The notes under the pieces were generated by a model. It was not told where the DNA came from. It worked only from the letters and a program-made list of their open reading frames with translations, and made no database searches. The position numbers were made by a program, and so were the translations under genes. From contig JAGRLX010000375.1 in assembly GCA_020441605.1 (NCBI GenBank), positions 5,128 through 12,680 on the forward strand: a stretch of 7,553 nt of DNA, given 5' to 3'. Below are positions 4,823 through 7,553 of the stretch, piece by piece; within the stretch, counting starts at the first letter, position 1, and each line of letters opens with the position of its first letter. The stretch is from Alphaproteobacteria bacterium (lineage in GTDB: Bacteria > Pseudomonadota > Alphaproteobacteria > Rhizobiales > Aestuariivirgaceae).

Positions 4823-5065
4823 ATGGGACGCCAAAATGCAAAAGACACGAGCACGAAAACCCGCGCAGCCAAAGGCCCGCAACTGATCGCCTATCACGTC
4901 GCCGAACGCGGCGAGGACAAATTCTTCTGGACCCGCATCGGCGCAGCCTGGGACCACGACGACGGCAAGGGCCTCACTTTGCAACTCGACCTGGTTCCTG
5001 TCGATGGCGGCCGCATCGTCCTCCGGGTTCAGTCCGAAGCGACTGAAGGTGGAGCGGCCAAATAG
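4823..5065 (+). CDS. 80-aa small accessory protein, unknown function
   Basis: ATG 4823 has an AAGGAG ribosome binding site (4811-4816) at 6 nt. The protein starts with a Lys/Thr-rich, probably disordered tail (about 1-18). A compact beta-rich domain follows: LIAYHVAERGEDKFFWTRIGAAW, then GKGLTLQLDLVPVDGGRIVLR (residues 21-68). The WxRIGAAWxHxDGKG...LDLxPxxGRIVLR pattern is one I associate with small proteins on alphaproteobacterial mobile elements, similar in style to DUF736 proteins; this is memory, not a verified match. The gene is followed after 27 bases by a strong intrinsic terminator, so it is probably transcribed alone, behind a long structured leader. The frame extends further upstream without stops, but that part is leader sequence. 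Confidence 0.85.
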   Translation: MGRQNAKDTSTKTRAAKGPQLIAYHVAERGEDKFFWTRIGAAWDHDDGKGLTLQLDLVPVDGGRIVLRVQSEATEGGAAK

Positions 5066-5092
5066 GCCCCCCGCAACTTATCCGCAGCAAAG

Positions 5093-5114
5093 AGCGCCCC
5101 TCGGGGCGCTTTTT
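5093..5114 (+). terminator. Intrinsic terminator after the 80-aa gene
   Basis: AGCGCCCC (5093-5100) pairs exactly with GGGGCGCT (5103-5110); in RNA the loop would be CUCG after opening the innermost pair. The stem is followed directly by TTTT (five T including the last stem base). It separates the 80-aa gene from the 95-aa gene. Confidence 0.85.
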
Positions 5115-5150
5115 CTTCGCGGCGTACGAGCCGCCACGTAGGATTTTCGC

Positions 5151-5438
5151 ATGAAGAAAAGCGGGAAAGCAGGCAAGGGGAGCAACAAGCGAGACAACGC
5201 GGCGTTCAGGATCAAACTGCGTGGCCAGGACGGCGCGCCGTTATCAATGGCGGAACTGCGTGACGGGCTCTACGAAGCCACGCGGCGACTGAGGTCATTC
5301 GAGGGTACCTACCGCGCAAAGTGGGTGACGCTCTACCTGACGATGGTCGATGAGGATGGCAACGAGGTTCTGCCCGACCGCAAAGGTGAGTGGACGCTCT
5401 ATCCCTACAAATCCGCCGCTGATGAGCACGGTGTCTGA
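5151..5438 (+). CDS. 95-aa small basic-tailed protein, unknown function
   Basis: The first ~16 residues are Lys/Gly/Asn-rich and probably disordered. The rest looks like a small alpha/beta domain: a strand AFRIKLRGQDG, a helix SMAELRDGLYEATRRLRSF, a strand AKWVTLYLTMVDEDGNE and a C-terminal EWTLYPYKSAADEHGV. The start ATG 5151 follows the terminator of the preceding gene, with a weak AGGA ribosome binding site (about 5140-5143). No catalytic motif is visible. I recall similar small proteins from sphingomonad and rhizobial accessory regions but cannot name a family. A separate transcript is likely because of the terminator upstream. A 150-bp gap with no clear promoter separates it from the TIR gene. 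Confidence 0.75.
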   Translation: MKKSGKAGKGSNKRDNAAFRIKLRGQDGAPLSMAELRDGLYEATRRLRSFEGTYRAKWVTLYLTMVDEDGNEVLPDRKGEWTLYPYKSAADEHGV

Positions 5439-5588
5439 GCAAAGGCAATTGTCGAAATAGACTGCTACGAAAGGCGCGGGCCGGTGTGTCAGCCGCCACT
5501 TCGGGTCGCCTCTTGCTTTTTCCCCTACCGTCGTCAAGCTCCTTATCAAAAGGCCGAGTCGCTTTCTGCCCATTCCTTGGGGAGCCAT

Positions 5589-6386
5589 ATGAACTTCACG
5601 CACTATGACCTCGGGCACGTAGCCGGCGGCAGCGTCGTCGAGATTTCATTGCAAGGGAGTGCTGCCAACATTCGGTTAATGGATAACTCGAACTTCAGCG
5701 GCTACAGGAACGGGCGGCAGCACCGCTATTTTGGCGGTCTTGCCAAGCGCTCGCCGGTTCGGCTGCAAGTACCCCACTCGGGAAGATGGCATGTCGCGGT
5801 AGATATGCAGGGCCTGAGGGGAAATGTGCGAACTGGCGTTCGTGTGATTCCGAAAGCGGCCCTGTCGCCATTGCCGGCAATCAACGAAGCTCCGCTCCGC
5901 AGCATCCCAACCTTGGTGCGCGATGTGGAGGACGGACCGCCGGTCGCCGAAGCCCCCGACGGCCGAACCTTCGATGTGTTCATTTCCCATGCGTCCGAGG
6001 ACAAGGACGAAGTCGTTCGGCCGCTTGCCATTGCCCTGCGGGAATCGGGCCTGAGCGTTTGGTACGACGAGTTCGAGCTGCGGATTGGCGATAGCCTGCG
6101 CCGCAAGATCGACAAGGGGCTGGCGAGCAGCCGTTTTGGCGTCGTCGTGGTTTCCAAGGCGTTCTTCGGCCGAGGCTGGACTGAATACGAGCTTGATGGC
6201 CTCGTTACCCGCGCCGTGAGCGGCGATCAGATATTGCTGCCGATCTGGCACAACGTCAGCAAGAGCGAGGTTATCGGCTATTCGCCGTCGCTGGCGGACC
6301 GCGTCGCGCGAAGCACTGCCACGCACACTGTCGAAGAGATTGCGTCGGAGATTGTTGACCTAATCCGAGAGGGTACAACGACGTAG
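5589..6386 (+). CDS. DUF1883-TIR domain fusion protein, probable NAD-cleaving immune/signalling protein
   Basis: The 265-aa product has two domains. Residues 1-87 match DUF1883: MNFTHYDLGHVAGGSVVEI, then RLMDNSNFSGYRNGRQHRYFGGLAKRSPVRLQVPHSGRWHVAVD. Residues about 127-262 are a TIR domain: FDVFISHASEDKD (129-140), SGLSVWYDEFELRIGDSLRR, SRFGVVVVSKAFF, and GWTEYELDGL, in which Glu201 sits where the catalytic glutamate of NADase TIR domains lies. TIR proteins of this kind cleave NAD+ or make cyclic-ADP-ribose signals in bacterial defence; the role of DUF1883 is unknown, perhaps sensing or binding. ATG 5589 is chosen because GGGGAG (5579-5584) precedes it and DUF1883 proteins begin this way; the frame extends to 5484 without similarity. 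It is probably soluble and cytoplasmic. No ThsA-like partner is seen. The gene converges with the AT-rich GAF operon. Confidence 0.9.
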   Translation: MNFTHYDLGHVAGGSVVEISLQGSAANIRLMDNSNFSGYRNGRQHRYFGGLAKRSPVRLQVPHSGRWHVAVDMQGLRGNVRTGVRVIPKAALSPLPAINEAPLRSIPTLVRDVEDGPPVAEAPDGRTFDVFISHASEDKDEVVRPLAIALRESGLSVWYDEFELRIGDSLRRKIDKGLASSRFGVVVVSKAFFGRGWTEYELDGLVTRAVSGDQILLPIWHNVSKSEVIGYSPSLADRVARSTATHTVEEIASEIVDLIREGTTT

Positions 6387-6393
6387 CAAAGCG

Positions 6394-6496
6394 TGCCCAG
6401 AAGGGCGAGTGGTCTGCTGCATCCATACACGGATTGCGCTGGTGAATTTGATGCCCAAGGCGCACTCAACTGAAATGCGCATCCTGCCCAAAAGGG
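6394..6496. repeat. Two near-identical 12-bp hairpin motifs in the convergent gap
   Basis: TGCCCAGAAGGG (6394-6405) and TGCCCAAAAGGG (6485-6496) differ by one base and are each a small CCC/GGG hairpin. They bracket the gap between the TIR gene and the minus-strand operon. No T-run follows on either strand, so they are at most weak terminators or remnants of a junction repeat. Confidence 0.25.
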
Positions 6497-6712
6497 TTAG
6501 AAATACGCTCTGCCCGGAATAACGTTGAGCTTCTCCTCTAGCTCAATCTCTTTTTTTCTGTATCTATCTAAGTATTTTTCCGGATTAGTAGCCCTCAAGA
6601 AAGATAGATAAAGGCCGCGTAGACCCGAACTATTCTTCCTACGCAAAACTACATACTCATCAAGTAGCTTTTTTTGATCGGCAATTTCGCTTGTGCCAGC
6701 ATTATTCGTCAT
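6497..6712 (-). CDS. 71-aa charged helical protein, coupled to the GAF gene
   Basis: ATG 6712 is the likely start: GGAGG (6725-6721) lies 8 nt upstream. The other in-frame ATG at 6727 overlaps that Shine-Dalgarno and has none of its own. The product is mainly helical, with a polar N-terminus (MTNNAGTSEIADQKK), a basic middle (LDEYVVLRRKNSSGLRGLYLSFL) and a charged helix EKYLDRYRKKEIELEEKL ending in a short tail. There is no membrane segment or signal peptide. Only 5 bases separate it from the GAF gene's stop, so the two form one coupled operon and their products may work together. AT-rich codon use matches the GAF gene and not the GC-rich left part of the window. The family is unrecognised. 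Confidence 0.7.
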   Translation of the reverse strand: MTNNAGTSEIADQKKLLDEYVVLRRKNSSGLRGLYLSFLRATNPEKYLDRYRKKEIELEEKLNVIPGRAYF

Positions 6713-6717
6713 TTGAT

Positions 6718-6727
6718 TTACCTCCAT
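6718..6727 (-). promoter_or_regulatory. Stop codon and Shine-Dalgarno overlap coupling two genes
   Basis: On the minus strand, ATGGAGGTAA holds the GGAGG used by the 71-aa gene, and its last three bases are the TAA stop (6720-6718) of the GAF gene. A ribosome finishing the first gene is therefore placed on the second gene's initiation site, typical of translational coupling. Confidence 0.6.
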
Positions 6728-7548
6728 AGATCTATATATACACTAATTAACTCTGTTGTTGAAACTAATTCTTCACTAAGTTGCCTGACACAATCTTCGC
6801 TGTTTGAGAAGAAACCCCTATTTCCAGAAGATAGATTTAGGATGCCGACTACAACAGCGCGTCCACCAACCCAAGCAACGATCGGTAAGCAAGCATAAGA
6901 CATTCGCTTGGATTCGTCAGTCGTCTTCAGAAATCGGTGGTCCTTAAGAAAATACAAGTATCGAGGAGAGCCGCATTGGGGCTGTGCGGCTGCCCAGGCA
7001 CAGCCGCAGAACCCCTTCTGTCGCTGAAATGTCCGAATTGATGCCATCTTGCTGCCATCACCGTTGACGCCTGCGATTATTTTGAGGTCATTGCCTTCAA
7101 CGTCCATAATAGACGCGGCGAATTTATTGCGATGAGTAGGTTCTGATACGAAGTTTGTTCGGATCGAATCTGATATTTCCTGCAGACGCCTATATATCTC
7201 TTCACGCCGTTTTTCTGGGTCAGCAATTTTTGATAGATCATTCTTTATAGCGTCGGCCAATTTTAGGTTGGCATCTCTTTGAACTCGGCTCTCAATGGCA
7301 AATATAGACTTGGCTAGTTCAGTAGTGTATTTATATCCTTTCGGAAAGAATTTAACATAGATAAAATACAATCCCGCAACGAGAACGATAAACAGCGCGG
7401 ATACTACGGGACCTTGATAATTTTCTGGGACAGAAATTCCTATCTTGGATAGTGCGGATGATACGAGCGATGTAACTGCGTCGTATGTAAGCAAGTAGAA
7501 TAGATATGAGCAAACTAGACTAACTAGTACTACCTTTATGTGTTTCAT
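6718..7548 (-). CDS. 276-aa membrane protein with two TM segments and cytosolic GAF-like domain
   Basis: A membrane hairpin comes first: TM1 about 5-21 and TM2 about 47-67, with a short external loop and a basic FFPKGYK after TM2. A coiled-coil linker (about 75-130, KRREEIYRRLQEISDSIR) leads into a GAF-like domain (about 140-270): KFAASIMDVEGNDLKIIAG, GFCGCAWAA, MSYACLPIVAW, AVVVGILNLSS and GFFSNSEDCVRQLSEEL. GAF domains bind nucleotides or small ligands or sense redox state; C181, C183, C192 and C220 here are unusual and may bind metal or respond to oxidation. There is no kinase, cyclase or nuclease domain, so it may be a sensor or membrane effector. The start ATG 7548 is five bases from the window edge and its ribosome binding site is not visible, so an upstream extension is possible. 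AT-rich composition suggests recent transfer. Confidence 0.75.
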   Translation of the reverse strand: MKHIKVVLVSLVCSYLFYLLTYDAVTSLVSSALSKIGISVPENYQGPVVSALFIVLVAGLYFIYVKFFPKGYKYTTELAKSIFAIESRVQRDANLKLADAIKNDLSKIADPEKRREEIYRRLQEISDSIRTNFVSEPTHRNKFAASIMDVEGNDLKIIAGVNGDGSKMASIRTFQRQKGFCGCAWAAAQPQCGSPRYLYFLKDHRFLKTTDESKRMSYACLPIVAWVGGRAVVVGILNLSSGNRGFFSNSEDCVRQLSEELVSTTELISVYIDLWR

Positions 7549-7553
7549 TGACC

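Noticed and set aside
4513..4872. N-terminal extension of the HTH protein up to position 4872 (120 more residues).
   Set aside because: The extension is a low-complexity Arg/Pro/Gly translation of the GC-rich gap and overlaps the divergent 80-aa gene. ATG 4512 has a good Shine-Dalgarno and the expected domain start.
3001..5046. Long plus-strand frames opposite the 283-aa and HTH genes (for example 3001-3477, 3800-4366, 4102-5046).
   Set aside because: They are antisense to better supported genes and have Ser/Arg/Cys-rich products without domain patterns.
5484..5588. Longer start for the DUF1883-TIR protein at 5484.
   Set aside because: DUF1883 begins at the MNFTHYDLGH start (5589), which has a GGGGAG ribosome binding site; the upstream part shows no domain similarity.
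5676..6326. 216-codon minus-strand frame opposite the TIR gene.
   Set aside because: It is antisense to a clear DUF1883-TIR coding region and has no recognisable domain or ribosome binding site.
6713..6727. ATG 6727 as start of the 71-aa protein.
   Set aside because: This ATG overlaps the Shine-Dalgarno of ATG 6712 and has no clear ribosome binding site of its own.
5589..7548. A complete Thoeris or CBASS system.
   Set aside because: Only the TIR protein is recognisable. No ThsA (SIR2/SLOG or Macro-type) gene, CD-NTase or known CBASS effector is present in the window.
1..7553. CRISPR arrays, tRNA or rRNA genes, and a complete insertion sequence.
   Set aside because: I saw no regularly spaced repeats, cloverleaf-like sequence, rRNA segments or transposase with terminal repeats.

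Overview
This 7.55-kb window looks like accessory DNA, probably part of a plasmid, integrative element or genomic island, from a GC-rich proteobacterium. The small genes between about 670-1250 and 4820-5440 recall the small proteins carried by Sphingomonadales and Rhizobiales mobile elements, so an alphaproteobacterium is my best inference from memory, not from a search. No rRNA, tRNA, CRISPR array or complete insertion sequence is visible.

Layout. Positions 2-193 hold an open frame that enters from the left edge, probably the C-terminus of a gene. Positions 194-668 are a GC-rich gene-free stretch with many hairpins, acting as the leader of a 99-aa CxxC/CC protein (669-968). A 27-aa cysteine-rich microgene follows one base later (970-1053). 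A 64-aa gene runs towards it from the right (1244-1050), and the two stop codons share one CTAG. Further right on the minus strand is a secreted Rap1a/Tai-like protein (about 1712-1371) that has no ordinary start codon for its signal peptide. A small serine recombinase follows (1853-2461), with a repeat-containing, possibly res-like region upstream. Two minus-strand genes come next: a 382-aa HTH/coiled-coil protein (4512-3364) and a 283-aa coiled-coil protein (3269-2418) with its own sigma70-type promoter. A second structured GC-rich gap (4513-4822) leads into an 80-aa gene (4823-5065) closed by a strong intrinsic terminator, then a 95-aa gene (5151-5438).

The right end looks like a defence or signalling neighbourhood. 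A DUF1883-TIR fusion (5589-6386) keeps the TIR catalytic glutamate. It faces an AT-rich, apparently foreign minus-strand pair: a two-TM GAF-domain protein (7548-6718) and a translationally coupled 71-aa protein (6712-6497). No Thoeris ThsA, CD-NTase or other canonical partner is in view, so a joint system is a hypothesis only.

Regulation. Two minus-strand promoters (genes at 1244 and 3269) share the motif CTGYATACGGAC. They also have the same compact layout: -10 box, 7 nt, Shine-Dalgarno, start codon. This suggests that one regulator controls separate genes of the element. The layout also argues that the 283-aa gene starts at TTG 3269 and not at ATG 3290, which lies directly against the -10 box.
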